Part shown: in pieces, positions 8,250 through 17,420 of the stretch
Layout: each line of letters begins with the position of its first letter
How positions within the stretch are numbered: position 1 is the stretch's first letter
Assembly (NCBI RefSeq): GCF_030264275.1
Contig: NZ_CP127165.1
Coordinates: 1,724,001 to 1,788,000, forward strand
Origin: Marivivens sp. LCG002
GTDB lineage: Bacteria > Pseudomonadota > Alphaproteobacteria > Rhodobacterales > Rhodobacteraceae
Direction: 5' to 3'
Length of the DNA: 64,000 nucleotides
Made by a program: the position numbers and the translations under genes
The notes under the pieces: model-generated
Told to the model about the DNA's origin: nothing
The model's database searches: none
Seen by the model: the letters and a program-made list of their open reading frames with translations, nothing else

Positions 8250-8890
8250 GATGCGCCTTCTGGGGCAAGCCCCGCAAAAAGAATCGAAAGATGGTTCTCG
8301 ACCAATTGATCGAGAGCAATGCCGCCTTCGGGTTCGATCCCGAAGAGATCCGACATCAAAAGATGCCCGAGAAAGGGACCCATGATTGTGCGGATGGTCA
8401 GGTCCGGATCGACGGCACGAATATGCCCCCCCTCAACCCCTTGAGCGATCAAGGCGCGGAGCGCGGGAACCGAGTGATCAAGAACGGCCCGACGGAACAT
8501 CGCCGCGATTTCAGGCGCCCCTGGTGCCTCATGCAAAACAAGAAGCGGGACCGCGCGGGTCTTTGGGTCCGTCATCGCCTTGGCCATCATACGCATGAAT
8601 TGACCAATGATCGGACGCGGATCGCCTTTGTAGGCGCTCAATGCGGAAAACACCTGACCTGTGATCGGTCCGATGGCGCGGGCAACCAGCCCCTCTAATA
8701 TCGCCATCTTGGAGGGAAAGTAGAGATAGACCGCCCCTTTCGAAAGCCCTGCTTTGCGGGCGATCTGCTCCACTTTTGTCTGTGCAAACCCCTGCTCGAT
8801 AAAGAGATCAAGGGCCGCGTCGAGCACCTCGTCTGGACGCGCTTCGGCGCGGCGACGAAATTTGGGGGTGTTTGGTTCTGCTGTGTCCAT
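8246..8890 (-). CDS. TetR-family regulator of the efflux operon
   Basis: 214 residues. The N-terminal TetR helix-turn-helix covers about residues 17-63 (DEVLDAALDLFIEQGFAQTKVEQIARKAGLSKGAVYLYFPSK). The C-terminal part is the ligand-binding helical bundle and resembles CecR/YbiH-type regulators that sit with YbhG-like exporters. First gene of the operon. A 26-bp palindrome lies 7-32 bases upstream, so the protein probably represses its own operon until a toxic ligand binds. The ATG has GGAG only one base upstream, too close for a normal ribosome site; a weakly translated or leaderless start is possible. Confidence 0.92.
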   Translation of the reverse strand: MDTAEPNTPKFRRRAEARPDEVLDAALDLFIEQGFAQTKVEQIARKAGLSKGAVYLYFPSKMAILEGLVARAIGPITGQVFSALSAYKGDPRPIIGQFMRMMAKAMTDPKTRAVPLLVLHEAPGAPEIAAMFRRAVLDHSVPALRALIAQGVEGGHIRAVDPDLTIRTIMGPFLGHLLMSDLFGIEPEGGIALDQLVENHLSILFAGLAPEGAS

Positions 8891-8896
8891 ACTCCA

Positions 8897-8922
8897 CTAC
8901 TAACTGACTCGTCGGTTAGTAG
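8897..8922. promoter_or_regulatory. TetR operator over the efflux promoter
   Basis: CTACTAAC-n10-GTTAGTAG; the inner bases pair as well (GAC/GTC), leaving two mismatched pairs in 26 bp. On the minus strand TTGCTA, 17 bases, TAGTAG gives a promoter that the palindrome covers completely. This is the expected layout for a self-repressing TetR protein. Confidence 0.75.
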
Positions 8923-9046
8923 CAAGGTACCCGAATGGACACATCCCCTTCGGCAATTTGCCAAAGGCGGCGCTTAACTGGTCAGAACAGAGAACCCCGA
9001 AAGCTCTGCGCCGCACTTGTTCGAGCCAAGTGCGGTGGCTCTATCG

Positions 9047-9403
9047 TCAAGCCGTCTTTCGGGCGGCAGTAATGATGATCTCGACTTGATATTCATCGCT
9101 GGCAAGCCGCGCCTCGCCCGTCGCACGTGCGGGCGCGTGCCCCTCGGGCACCCAAGCATCCCAGACAGCGTTCATTTCCTCGAAATGCGCCATATCATCG
9201 AGCCAGATGATGGCCTGGAGGATATGAGTTTTATCCGAACCGGCCTCTGCCAGAAGCGCGTCGATTTCGCGAAGGCAGTCCTGCGTTTGCTGAGTCACAC
9301 TCGCCCCTGCAGTTCCAACCTGCCCCGCAAGGTAAATCGTATCTCCGTGGATCACGATTTGAGACATCCGGTTCGAGCTGTGCTTGCGCGTGATCTGGGC
9401 CAT
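9047..9403 (-). CDS. RidA (YjgF/YER057c/UK114) family protein
   Basis: 118 residues from the ATG at 9403, which has AGGAG 6 bases upstream; the longer frame to 9622 has no ribosome site. Family features: VIHGDTIYLAGQVG, QTQDCLREIDALLAEAGSD, ILQAIIWLDDMAHFEEMNAVWDAWV, then ARATGEARLASDEYQVEIIITA, which carries the arginine (PxRAT-type) that contacts the 2-iminoacid substrate. RidA proteins hydrolyse reactive enamines/imines from amino acid metabolism. A second, more distant RidA relative lies at 23508-23903. Confidence 0.9.
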   Translation of the reverse strand: MAQITRKHSSNRMSQIVIHGDTIYLAGQVGTAGASVTQQTQDCLREIDALLAEAGSDKTHILQAIIWLDDMAHFEEMNAVWDAWVPEGHAPARATGEARLASDEYQVEIIITAARKTA

Positions 9404-9754
9404 GAGGCGCTCCTGTGTATTCCTGAGTTCAAAGTAGAGTGAGCCAAGCACGCGGGTTGAGCCATGTAAAGCGGTGGCCTCCAAACCGCGCGCAGACTTG
9501 CTAAGACAGGGGTCTTTTCCACGACTAATGAAGCAAATTCCTCCTGCGGGATTCTGCTCTTGCGGAAAGACGTGGCAAGCACCGCCCCTAACCAGAGCGC
9601 AAATTAAACGCCCCACGCACAACCCATATCGCTCATAGTTTCATCAATCGCTCAATTTTATGCGTCAAAGGCCGTTTTTGAGACCTGAACGTCTTGCGGG
9701 CTTTACATTCAATATGTATCCGAAAGGAGTAAAGATTAACCTATTGGGTAATAC
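9404..9754. other. Intergenic region before the polysaccharide operon
   Basis: 351 bases with no believable gene. It must contain the promoter of the manC operon. AAAGGAG at 9723-9729 lies about 25 bases before the manC ATG, too far for a normal ribosome site, and no in-frame start is closer. Confidence 0.5.
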
Positions 9755-11182
9755 ATGATCACTCCAGTCATTCTCTGTGGCGGCTCGGGCACCCGACTTT
9801 GGCCCCTCTCGCGCAAGAGCTACCCCAAACAGTTCGTCCCCCTCGTCGGTGAGGAGACGCTGTTTCAAGGTTCTGCCCGTAGGATGACGGGTGCGCAGTT
9901 TGCTGCGCCCGTAGTGATCACCAACTCCGATTTCCGCTTTATCGTGACAGAGCAGCTTCAAGCTATCGGCATCGATCCCGGTGCGATCTTAATCGAGCCC
10001 GAGGGGCGCAACACCGCCCCCGCGGTCCTTGCTGCCGCGCTATATCTGGCCAAGACGGACCCAGAAGCTGTGATGCTGGTCGCGCCCTCAGATCACGTCG
10101 TTCCCGACACCGCGGCCTTCCAAGCGGCCGTGGCAACTGGTTTGACCGCTGTGGAAAGCGGTCAGCTCGTGACGTTCGGGATCACTCCGACCCATGCCGA
10201 AACCGCCTATGGCTATCTCGAACTAACCTCGGCTCCGACGGATGGTCCCGTCGCGCTCAAGCGGTTCGTCGAAAAGCCCAATGCCGAGCGTGCTGAAGAG
10301 ATGGTCAAATCCGGCTCCTTCCTCTGGAATGCCGGCATTTTCCTCTTCAAAGCTAAAGATATCATTAACGCCTTCGAGGCGCATGCTCCCGCCCTCCTCG
10401 CTCCCGTGCAAGAGGCCGTTGAAACAGGCGCTGTCGATCTCGGCTTCTGCCGTCTCGGCGCCGAGGCTTGGAGCAAAGTGGACGATATCTCCATCGACTA
10501 TGCCGTCATGGAGAAAGCCGCAAACCTCTCGGTCGTGCCCTTTGACGGCGGCTGGTCCGATCTTGGTGGTTGGGATGCAGTCTGGCGCGAGAGCCCCAAG
10601 GGTAAGAACGGCGTTCTGACCTCAGGCGACGCGACCGCAATCGACTGCGAAGACACGCTTCTTCGCTCCGATAGCGAGAGCCTCGAGGTCGTGGGCATCG
10701 GTCTCAAGAACATCATGGCCGTCGCGATGAACGACGCAGTCCTCGTGGCCGATATGTCCCGCGCGCAGGACGTGAAAAAGGCGGTCGACGCGCTCAAAGC
10801 CAAGAATGCGGCACAGGCCACAACCTTCCCCAAAGACCACCGCCCATGGGGCTGGTTCGAGAGCCTCGTCATCGGCGACCGCTTTCAGGTCAAGCGCATC
10901 CACGTCCACCCCGGCGCGGCCTTGTCGCTCCAGTCGCACCACCACCGCGCCGAGCACTGGATCGTGGTCTCGGGCACCGCAGAGGTCGAGATCGACGGCA
11001 AGGTCCAGCTCGTGAGCGAAAACCAATCCGTCTTCATCCCCCTCGGCGCCAAACACCGCATGAAAAACCCAGGCAAAATGCCAATGGTTCTGATCGAAGT
11101 CCAAACCGGCAGCTACCTCGGCGAGGATGACATCATTCGTTACGAAGACATCTATGCCCGCGGTCAGGGGGCTAAGGGATGA
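9755..11182 (+). CDS. manC: Mannose-1-phosphate guanylyltransferase / mannose-6-phosphate isomerase
   Basis: 475-residue type II bifunctional enzyme that makes GDP-mannose from mannose-1-phosphate and GTP, with a cupin-type phosphomannose isomerase at the C-terminus. Seen: nucleotidyltransferase signature LCGGSGTRLWPLSRKSYPKQF at the N-terminus, FVEKPNAERA and NAGIFLFKA in the core, and the metal-binding cupin LSLQSHHHRAEHWIVVSGTA near residue 390. Length is normal. First gene of the polysaccharide locus. It overlaps the next reading frame (the truncated sugar dehydrogenase) by 4 bp and supplies the substrate of Gmd. Confidence 0.95.
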   Translation: MITPVILCGGSGTRLWPLSRKSYPKQFVPLVGEETLFQGSARRMTGAQFAAPVVITNSDFRFIVTEQLQAIGIDPGAILIEPEGRNTAPAVLAAALYLAKTDPEAVMLVAPSDHVVPDTAAFQAAVATGLTAVESGQLVTFGITPTHAETAYGYLELTSAPTDGPVALKRFVEKPNAERAEEMVKSGSFLWNAGIFLFKAKDIINAFEAHAPALLAPVQEAVETGAVDLGFCRLGAEAWSKVDDISIDYAVMEKAANLSVVPFDGGWSDLGGWDAVWRESPKGKNGVLTSGDATAIDCEDTLLRSDSESLEVVGIGLKNIMAVAMNDAVLVADMSRAQDVKKAVDALKAKNAAQATTFPKDHRPWGWFESLVIGDRFQVKRIHVHPGAALSLQSHHHRAEHWIVVSGTAEVEIDGKVQLVSENQSVFIPLGAKHRMKNPGKMPMVLIEVQTGSYLGEDDIIRYEDIYARGQGAKG

Positions 11183-11862
11183 AGATCGCCGTAGCGGGCC
11201 TCGGGTATGTCGGACTTTCGAACGCTGTCCTTCTCGCCCAAAACCATCAGGTCGTCGCGACGGATATCTCGCAGGCGCGGGTGGATGCGGTGAATGCGCG
11301 GCGCTCGCCGATCATCGATCCCGAGCTCGAGGATTTCCTCGCGCACAAGGACCTGAACTTTGCGGCCACGACCGATCCCGAGGACGCCTATTCCGCCGCC
11401 GATTTCGTGATTGTGGCGACGCCCACGAACTATGACCCCGAGACGAACTACTTCGACACCTCCAGCGTCGAGAGCGTGATCGGGTTTGTGCTGCGGTTCA
11501 ATCCGCGCGCGACGATCATCGTCAAATCCACTGTTCCCGTGGGCTTTGTCAGCGGTATCCGCGAGCGGCTTGACACAGATCGCGTGATATTTTCGCCCGA
11601 GTTCCTCCGCGAGGGCCGCGCGCTCTACGACAACCTCCATCCCAGCCGTATCATCGTCGGCGACCAGAGCGGAGAGGCCCACCGGTTTGCCGATCTCCTC
11701 CTTGAAGGCGCGGTCAAAAAGGATGTTCCCGTCCTATTCACCGACCCCGATGAGGCCGAGGCGATCGGAGTAGATTATTTTACCTGTCTTTCAGAAAAAT
11801 GTGCCCCAACAGGCAAAACCAAAAATTTCTTGAAGAACAATCGAGTATATGAAAGCCAATAA
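11179..11862 (+). pseudogene. Truncated UDP-glucose 6-dehydrogenase
   Basis: The first ~196 residues match a nucleotide-sugar dehydrogenase: Rossmann motif GLGYVGLSNA, ATPTNYD, KSTVPVGF and FSPEFLREGRALYDNLHPSR. After TDPDEAEAI the match stops at about position 11769 and 31 unrelated residues follow to the stop. The missing half holds the dimerisation helix, the catalytic cysteine (GGYCLPKD motif) and the UDP-binding domain, so the product cannot work. The gmd frame starts inside the odd tail. This looks like a recombination or deletion joint that fused a ugd-containing locus to a gmd-fcl segment. Confidence 0.88.
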
Positions 11863-12985
11863 AATGAAGAAACGCGCCCTGATTACTGGCGTCACTGGCC
11901 AAGACGGATCCTATCTAGCGGAATTCCTCCTTGAGAAAGGCTATGAGGTTCATGGCATCAAGCGGCGTGCTTCGATGTTCAATACGCAGCGCGTTGATCA
12001 CATTTATGAGGACCCGCATACCGATAATGCTCGCTTCAAACTGCATTATGGCGATCTAACTGACACTTCGAACCTCACACGCTTGATCCGCGATATCGAG
12101 CCGGACGAGATTTATAATCTCGGCGCGCAGAGCCATGTGGCCGTGTCGTTCGAGGCGCCCGAATATACCGCTGACGTTGATGCGATTGGCACGCTTCGTA
12201 TCCTCGAAGCTGTTCGCTTTCTCGGCCTCGAAAAGAAGACCCGTTTTTATCAGGCTTCGACCTCGGAACTCTTTGGCTTGGTTCAGGAGATCCCGCAGCG
12301 GGAAACGACCCCCTTCTATCCCCGCTCTCCATATGCTGTGGCGAAGATGTATGCCTATTGGATCGCCGTTAACTATCGCGAAAGCTATGGCATGTATGCC
12401 TGTAACGGCATCCTCTTCAATCACGAGTCGCCGCGCCGTGGTGAAACCTTTGTGACGCGCAAGATCACGCGCGGTCTTGCGAACATCGCGCTTGGACTTG
12501 AGCAGTGCCTCTACATGGGCAACATCGACAGCCTACGCGACTGGGGCCATGCCAAGGACTATGTCCGCATGCAATGGATGATGCTCCAGCAAGACGCGCC
12601 GGAGGATTTCGTGATTGCCACCGGCGTTCAATATTCGGTGCGCGAGTTCATTCGGTGGACGGGCAAAGAACTTGGTCTAACCATCGAGTTCAGCGGCGAA
12701 GGCATCGATGAAATCGGGACCGTCACCGCGATCGAGGGGGATCTTGCCCCGAACGTCAAAGTGGGTGATGTCGTTGTCAAAGTCGACCCGCGTTATTTCC
12801 GACCCGCCGAAGTGGATACACTTCTTGGTGATCCCACCAAAGCCAAGGAAAAGCTCGGCTGGGTTCCTGAAATCACCGCTCAGGAGATGTGCGCCGAGAT
12901 GGTCGCAGAAGACCATAAGTCCGCACGGCGTCTCAAGCTCCTTAAAGAACACGGGCTCGAACTCCCCGTCAGCTTAGAGGGTTAA
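11849..12985 (+). CDS. gmd: GDP-mannose 4,6-dehydratase
   Basis: 378 residues; converts GDP-mannose to GDP-4-keto-6-deoxymannose. Extended SDR fold: NADP motif [15 protein letters not shown] near the start, catalytic STSELFG and [15 protein letters not shown] (Ser/Thr-Tyr-Lys), and [16 protein letters not shown], a Gmd hallmark. The family usually begins [11 protein letters not shown], so the ATG at 11864 is more likely the true start than 11849. An insert of about 20 residues ([20 protein letters not shown]) also occurs in many alphaproteobacterial Gmd. It receives GDP-mannose from ManC and passes its product to Fcl. Confidence 0.95.
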   Translation: MKANKMKKRALITGVTGQDGSYLAEFLLEKGYEVHGIKRRASMFNTQRVDHIYEDPHTDNARFKLHYGDLTDTSNLTRLIRDIEPDEIYNLGAQSHVAVSFEAPEYTADVDAIGTLRILEAVRFLGLEKKTRFYQASTSELFGLVQEIPQRETTPFYPRSPYAVAKMYAYWIAVNYRESYGMYACNGILFNHESPRRGETFVTRKITRGLANIALGLEQCLYMGNIDSLRDWGHAKDYVRMQWMMLQQDAPEDFVIATGVQYSVREFIRWTGKELGLTIEFSGEGIDEIGTVTAIEGDLAPNVKVGDVVVKVDPRYFRPAEVDTLLGDPTKAKEKLGWVPEITAQEMCAEMVAEDHKSARRLKLLKEHGLELPVSLEG

Positions 12986-12987
12986 GG

Positions 12988-13923
12988 ATGCACTACGACC
13001 TCAAAGGTAAACGCATCTGGGTGGCTGGCCATCGTGGCATGGTTGGCGGCGCTGTTGTCCGTCGTCTCCAACAGGAAGACTGCGAGATCATCACCGCAGG
13101 CCGTGATGTTGTCGATCTGGTGAACCAAAAGGCGGTTCACGACTGGATGGCCGCGAACAAGCCCGACGCGATCATCCTTGCTGCAGCGAAGGTCGGCGGC
13201 ATTCATGCCAACAACACCTACCCTGTGGATTTCCTCTACGAAAACCTCATGATCGAGGCGAATATCATCCATGCCGCCCATGAGGCGGATGTGGAGCGCG
13301 TCCTCTTCCTCGGCTCGTCCTGCATCTACCCCAAATTTGCGGAACAGCCGATCCGCGAGGATAGCCTCCTGACTGGACCACTCGAACCCACAAATGAGTG
13401 GTATGCCATCGCCAAGATCGCCGGCATCAAGCTGATCCAAGCCTACCGCAAGCAATACGGCCGCGATTGGATTTCGGCCATGCCAACCAATCTTTATGGT
13501 CCCGGCGATAACTACGACCTCGAAAACAGCCACGTCCTCCCCGCCCTCCTGCGCAAGTTCCACGAAGCCAAAGAGCGCGGTGATAAGGAAGTTGTGGTCT
13601 GGGGCACAGGCTCACCCCTGCGCGAGTTCATGCACTGCGATGACCTGGCGGATGCGCTGGTGTTCTTACTGAAGAACTACTCAGGGTATGAGCATATAAA
13701 TGTGGGATCGGGCGAAGAGGTTTCCATCAAAGAGCTCGCTGAGATGATCAGAGATATCGTCGGCTTCGAAGGGGAATTGGTTTGGGATTCGAGCAAGCCC
13801 GATGGGACACCGCGGAAGCTTTTGGATAGTAGCCATCTGAATACCAGTGGCTGGAACAATAACCGCCCGCTGAAGAAAGGCGTGTGCACTACCTATGAAG
13901 GTTTACAGCGCCATGTCCGATGA
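12988..13923 (+). CDS. fcl: GDP-L-fucose synthase
   Basis: 311 residues; epimerises and reduces GDP-4-keto-6-deoxymannose to GDP-L-fucose with NADPH. Seen: GHRGMVGGAVVRRL nucleotide motif, AAKVGGIHANNTYPVDF, FLGSSCIYPKFAEQPI, catalytic YAIAKIAG and NLYGPGDNYD, all typical. It begins 2 bases after the gmd stop and overlaps the following glycosyltransferase gene. The surface polysaccharide made here probably contains L-fucose. Confidence 0.96.
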   Translation: MHYDLKGKRIWVAGHRGMVGGAVVRRLQQEDCEIITAGRDVVDLVNQKAVHDWMAANKPDAIILAAAKVGGIHANNTYPVDFLYENLMIEANIIHAAHEADVERVLFLGSSCIYPKFAEQPIREDSLLTGPLEPTNEWYAIAKIAGIKLIQAYRKQYGRDWISAMPTNLYGPGDNYDLENSHVLPALLRKFHEAKERGDKEVVVWGTGSPLREFMHCDDLADALVFLLKNYSGYEHINVGSGEEVSIKELAEMIRDIVGFEGELVWDSSKPDGTPRKLLDSSHLNTSGWNNNRPLKKGVCTTYEGLQRHVR

Positions 13924-14716
13924 AAATCTAAATCATGCTACCTATCAAGTATTAGGCGTACCAATAACGGCAGTAAATCTGCAAACTGCTGCGGATCAAA
14001 TTTTTAGTTGGGCCGTCGATAAGAAAGCTAGGTACGTAGGATGTCGAGATGTTGCAAGCTTGATGTCTATGGCAGAAGATCCTGCTCTTCTCAAAATTGC
14101 AAATCTAGCTTCGATGAACACACCCGACGGTATGCCGATAGCTTTACTCGGTAGAATGCACGGCCATGATGTCGAAAGGACCTGCGGTCCAGACCTGATG
14201 GAAAAGTTGCTAACTGATCAGTCCTATCAAGAGCTAAGACATTTCTTCTACGGAGGCAAAGAAGGTATCGCTGCACAGCTAGCGCAAAGATTTCGAGATG
14301 AAGGCGCCAACGTGGTTGGCATTTATTGCCCGCCCTTTCGTAGATTGACCGAAAAAGAAGATAGGGACGTTACTCAATGTGTCCTAGAAAGCAAAGCTGA
14401 TATAGTTTGGGTTGGCATTTCATCGCCAAAGCAAGATATTTGGATCGCAGAACACCTAGAGAAGCTACCCTTAACAATGATAGGTGTAGGGGCAGCTTTC
14501 GATTTTCACTCGGGAGCGGTCAAACGCGCACCGCTCTGGATGCAAAAAAGTGGGCTTGAATGGCTACATCGTTTTTCTCGCGAACCAGGGCGACTTTGGC
14601 GCAGGTATCTAATTCTAGCACCAAAATTTCTAACAAAAGTCATCTGGGGTTACAGACCGTGTCGGACTAAGGCCAATGACAAAGATCAAATATCTCTCCC
14701 AGGTGATCACAAATGA
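13913..14716 (+). CDS. WecG/TagA/CpsF family glycosyltransferase
   Basis: 267 residues from ATG 13913 (GAAGG 11 bases upstream); an ATG at 13895 in the same frame is possible. GT26-family features: VLGVPITAVNLQTAADQI, NTPDGMPIALLGRMHG, ERTCGPDLMEKLL, FYGGKEGIA, WVGISSPKQDIWIAEH and GVGAAFDFHSGAVKRAPLWMQKSGLEWLHR. Such enzymes add the second sugar (ManNAcA, ManNAc or Gal type) to a lipid carrier at the inner face of the membrane. Codon use is much richer in A/T than in the preceding GDP-fucose genes, the first sign of foreign DNA in the locus. Confidence 0.93.
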   Translation: MSDENLNHATYQVLGVPITAVNLQTAADQIFSWAVDKKARYVGCRDVASLMSMAEDPALLKIANLASMNTPDGMPIALLGRMHGHDVERTCGPDLMEKLLTDQSYQELRHFFYGGKEGIAAQLAQRFRDEGANVVGIYCPPFRRLTEKEDRDVTQCVLESKADIVWVGISSPKQDIWIAEHLEKLPLTMIGVGAAFDFHSGAVKRAPLWMQKSGLEWLHRFSREPGRLWRRYLILAPKFLTKVIWGYRPCRTKANDKDQISLPGDHK

Positions 14717-15945
14717 AAAAGGTTCTACCACTCTTAGTGGGGCAGAGCTTCGCGAGTGGAAGCGCCTTCCTCACAGGTATTTTTGTTGCGCGCAGTCTAG
14801 GAATCGAGAGTTTTGGTATTTTTGCTATACTTGCACTATTTGCCGCATTGATGCAAAATATTCAGAGGGCATCAATCGGGACCCCTTACGCAAGCATCAC
14901 CCCAAAGCTATCTGAGGCAGATCGCCCTGAATTCTTATCTTTCACTCTTTTTATACAAGTAAGTTTTATTTTATCTATAGTGTTTCTAATACTTGCAGTC
15001 TGGATAACACCTGCAACGCATCGAGCTCTCGATCCATATAGTAAACATTTCCCAATGCTAATTGTGATGGTGATTTTCTACCAATTGCATGAGTTCGGCC
15101 GACGCTATTACATAACCAACCTTGATCTCGTGACAGCGATGTTCATGGACATACTGAGGTACATCCCTCAGATTGCTGGCGTGCTGATCATCTCAATGTT
15201 TCAATTAGCTGATACGCTTAACAGCGTTTCCGGCTATCTAGCAGTGTTGACCTTGAGTGCCGCAATCGGAACACTTCCTGCATTACCAGTTCTAAAAATC
15301 AGATATCAGCATAGAAATAGAATATTAGCACAGAGCAAAGAGTTCTTAACCTTCTCCCGGTGGATGTTTGCGAACACATTGACACAATGGCTAAGCGGCG
15401 ATTTCTATTTCTTTTTGACTGGCGCTCTTCTTGGACCAATTGCCGTAGGTGGTTTAAAAGCAGCACAAAACCTTGTAGGAATTGCACATATATTCTTCCA
15501 AGTTACCGAAAGCTATCTACTACCGCGACTATCTGCGATGATTTCAACGAATGGACTTCCAGCTGCACTTCACCTGTTCAAACAGGTCACAGGAATAACT
15601 CTTATGGGAACACTAATTCTAACCACCCCAATGATGATATCGCCCCAATTTATGATGAATAGTGTATTTGGTGAAGGCTATGTCGAGCAAAGTTACGTTC
15701 TCCGATTTTTCGCAATAGGCTATTCAATGAATTGCATATCAGTATGCCTAAAAATTTTCCTCAACGCCCTAAGTAAACCCAATTTAGTATTTGCAGCAAA
15801 TGCAATAAGCGCTGCAATCTCAATTGGCTCTAGCTACATACTAATCATTAAATTTGGATTACCTGGAGCTGTAACTGGAATTTTTATTTCATTCATAATA
15901 AATTTTTGCATTCTCTCAGTATTATTTTCAAGGCAAAGCAACTGA
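14713..15945 (+). CDS. Polysaccharide flippase (Wzx/MATE-like)
   Basis: 410-residue polytopic membrane protein with about 12 hydrophobic segments, starting MKKVLPLLVGQSFASGSAFLTGIFVARSLG, the usual N-terminus of oligosaccharide flippases (residues up to RSLGIESFG). It would move lipid-linked repeat units to the periplasmic face. It overlaps the glycosyltransferase gene by 4 bp (ATGA) and its own TGA overlaps the next start as TGATG. AT-rich, like the neighbours. Exact flippase family was not determined. Confidence 0.88.
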   Translation: MKKVLPLLVGQSFASGSAFLTGIFVARSLGIESFGIFAILALFAALMQNIQRASIGTPYASITPKLSEADRPEFLSFTLFIQVSFILSIVFLILAVWITPATHRALDPYSKHFPMLIVMVIFYQLHEFGRRYYITNLDLVTAMFMDILRYIPQIAGVLIISMFQLADTLNSVSGYLAVLTLSAAIGTLPALPVLKIRYQHRNRILAQSKEFLTFSRWMFANTLTQWLSGDFYFFLTGALLGPIAVGGLKAAQNLVGIAHIFFQVTESYLLPRLSAMISTNGLPAALHLFKQVTGITLMGTLILTTPMMISPQFMMNSVFGEGYVEQSYVLRFFAIGYSMNCISVCLKIFLNALSKPNLVFAANAISAAISIGSSYILIIKFGLPGAVTGIFISFIINFCILSVLFSRQSN

Positions 15946-16478
15946 TGCGAAATATCGTTCTCATTGTGTATTATGCAGCCCTACAATTCATTCCTATGCG
16001 GCCGTTTCCAGGCTCCACATTCGGCTACATACTAAGACGTTGGGCTCTATCCAAATTAGCTGAATATTCCGGAAAAAATGTCGTGGTGAAGTCACGAAGC
16101 TACTTTGGTGATGGAAGGCGCCTCACAATAGGTGATAACTCACAATTAGGCCAAGGAAGCCGGCTTAATGGGCGCATAATAATTGGATGCAACGTATTGA
16201 TGGGTCCAGACGTTATCATAATGGCAACCAGTCACGGCCATACGCGAACTGACATTCCGATCATAGCACAAGGAGAAGCGGAGGAACGTCCTGTGAAGAT
16301 TGGTAATGATGTTTGGATTGGAACCCGATCCATTATACTTCCCGGCGTATCAATAGGCGACCATTCAATTATCGGTGCTGGCAGCATTGTCACCAAGAGT
16401 TTCCCTGCTTACTCTGTAATTGGCGGCAACCCGGCACAGTTAATCCGAAGTCGAAATTCTTTAACCCAACTGAGATAA
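15945..16478 (+). CDS. Left-handed beta-helix acyltransferase
   Basis: 177 residues from ATG 15945, which overlaps the flippase stop as TGATG. Hexapeptide repeats run from about residue 60 (LTIGDNSQLGQGSRLNGRIIIGCNVLMGPDV) to the end (VKIGNDVWIGTRSIILPGVSIGDHSIIGAGS, GGNPAQLIRSR). This is the WcaF/maltose O-acetyltransferase type, which uses acetyl-CoA; the histidine in ATSHGHTR lies where the catalytic His is found. It probably O-acetylates a sugar of the repeat unit. An N-terminal hydrophobic stretch (IVLIVYYAALQFIP) may bind the membrane. Confidence 0.9.
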   Translation: MRNIVLIVYYAALQFIPMRPFPGSTFGYILRRWALSKLAEYSGKNVVVKSRSYFGDGRRLTIGDNSQLGQGSRLNGRIIIGCNVLMGPDVIIMATSHGHTRTDIPIIAQGEAEERPVKIGNDVWIGTRSIILPGVSIGDHSIIGAGSIVTKSFPAYSVIGGNPAQLIRSRNSLTQLR

Positions 16479-16501
16479 GACTACAAAGAGAGAATAGCAC
16501 A

Positions 16502-17374
16502 ATGTTTTATGACTCCAAAGAACGGCTGCGACTTGGGTTGAGGGATCTTTATTACTACGGACAAAGCATAAGAAATGTTAGTGGAAAAAATCGCCAAATT
16601 TTCCTATGCAATTCATTTCCTAAATCAGGCACACATATGCTTTCACAGATAATTCAATCCGTGAATACTGTAAATTATTGGAATGACATAGTATCTGTTC
16701 AATCGCTTTCTGGGAATATGAACTCGTGCAATCACATAAAATGGAAAATTGGATCTGCTCCCAACAATTCTATTGTTCGCAGTCACCTTTTTTGTGACCC
16801 AATAATCAACGATATTCTGGATAGGAATGGCGCAGTGAAGTTCTTCATATACCGTGACCTACGCGACGTTGCTGTTTCCCACGCCCGTTGGGTACTTAAT
16901 GAACCACGCATTTTTTTACACAAAATCTATAAGTCGTTCGAAAATTTTGATGATTGCTTAATGGCATCAATCAGAGGGTTGCCACTCGGTAACCCGACCT
17001 TTAACAACAGCAGCCAACCCAATATTGGTGAAGATTTTAAACGTTGGCGTGGCTGGTTAGACCAAACAGATACTTACTCAGTCAAATTCGAAGATTTGGT
17101 AGGCGAGCGTGGAGGGGGGAGAGAAAAGGAACGCCTCAAACACGTCAGGGCTGTGCTTGAAAAACTTGGCATCCCAACAATAAGCGATGAAGACTTGAAA
17201 CCTTATCAATCGATGAACATGAACCCAGAAAACTCTCATACTTTCCGAAAAGGAAATAAAGGTTCGATTGGTGGATGGCGCAATACATTCAAACCAGAAC
17301 ACATAACTGCATTCAAAACCATTGCTGGTGAGTTGTTGATCGAACTCGGCTACGAAGACAATTACAATTGGTGA
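16502..17374 (+). CDS. Sulfotransferase (PAPS-dependent type)
   Basis: 290 residues from ATG 16502. The open frame extends 63 codons upstream, but that part is antisense-like sequence over the acyltransferase. PAPS-binding motifs are present: 5'-phosphosulfate loop FPKSGTHML at about residues 38-46, 3'-phosphate motif YRDLRDVAVSHARW at about 116-129, and the C-terminal RKGNKGSIGGWRNTF, equivalent to the RKG-x-x-G-x-WKNxF signature of cytosolic sulfotransferases. It should transfer sulfate from PAPS to a sugar or lipid hydroxyl. Its place within the operon suggests a sulfated polysaccharide. AT-rich. Confidence 0.87.
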   Translation: MFYDSKERLRLGLRDLYYYGQSIRNVSGKNRQIFLCNSFPKSGTHMLSQIIQSVNTVNYWNDIVSVQSLSGNMNSCNHIKWKIGSAPNNSIVRSHLFCDPIINDILDRNGAVKFFIYRDLRDVAVSHARWVLNEPRIFLHKIYKSFENFDDCLMASIRGLPLGNPTFNNSSQPNIGEDFKRWRGWLDQTDTYSVKFEDLVGERGGGREKERLKHVRAVLEKLGIPTISDEDLKPYQSMNMNPENSHTFRKGNKGSIGGWRNTFKPEHITAFKTIAGELLIELGYEDNYNW

Positions 17375-17420
17375 AATATCAAAACTCAATAACCTAAGCA
17401 GCATAACGGGTTCATTTTTC

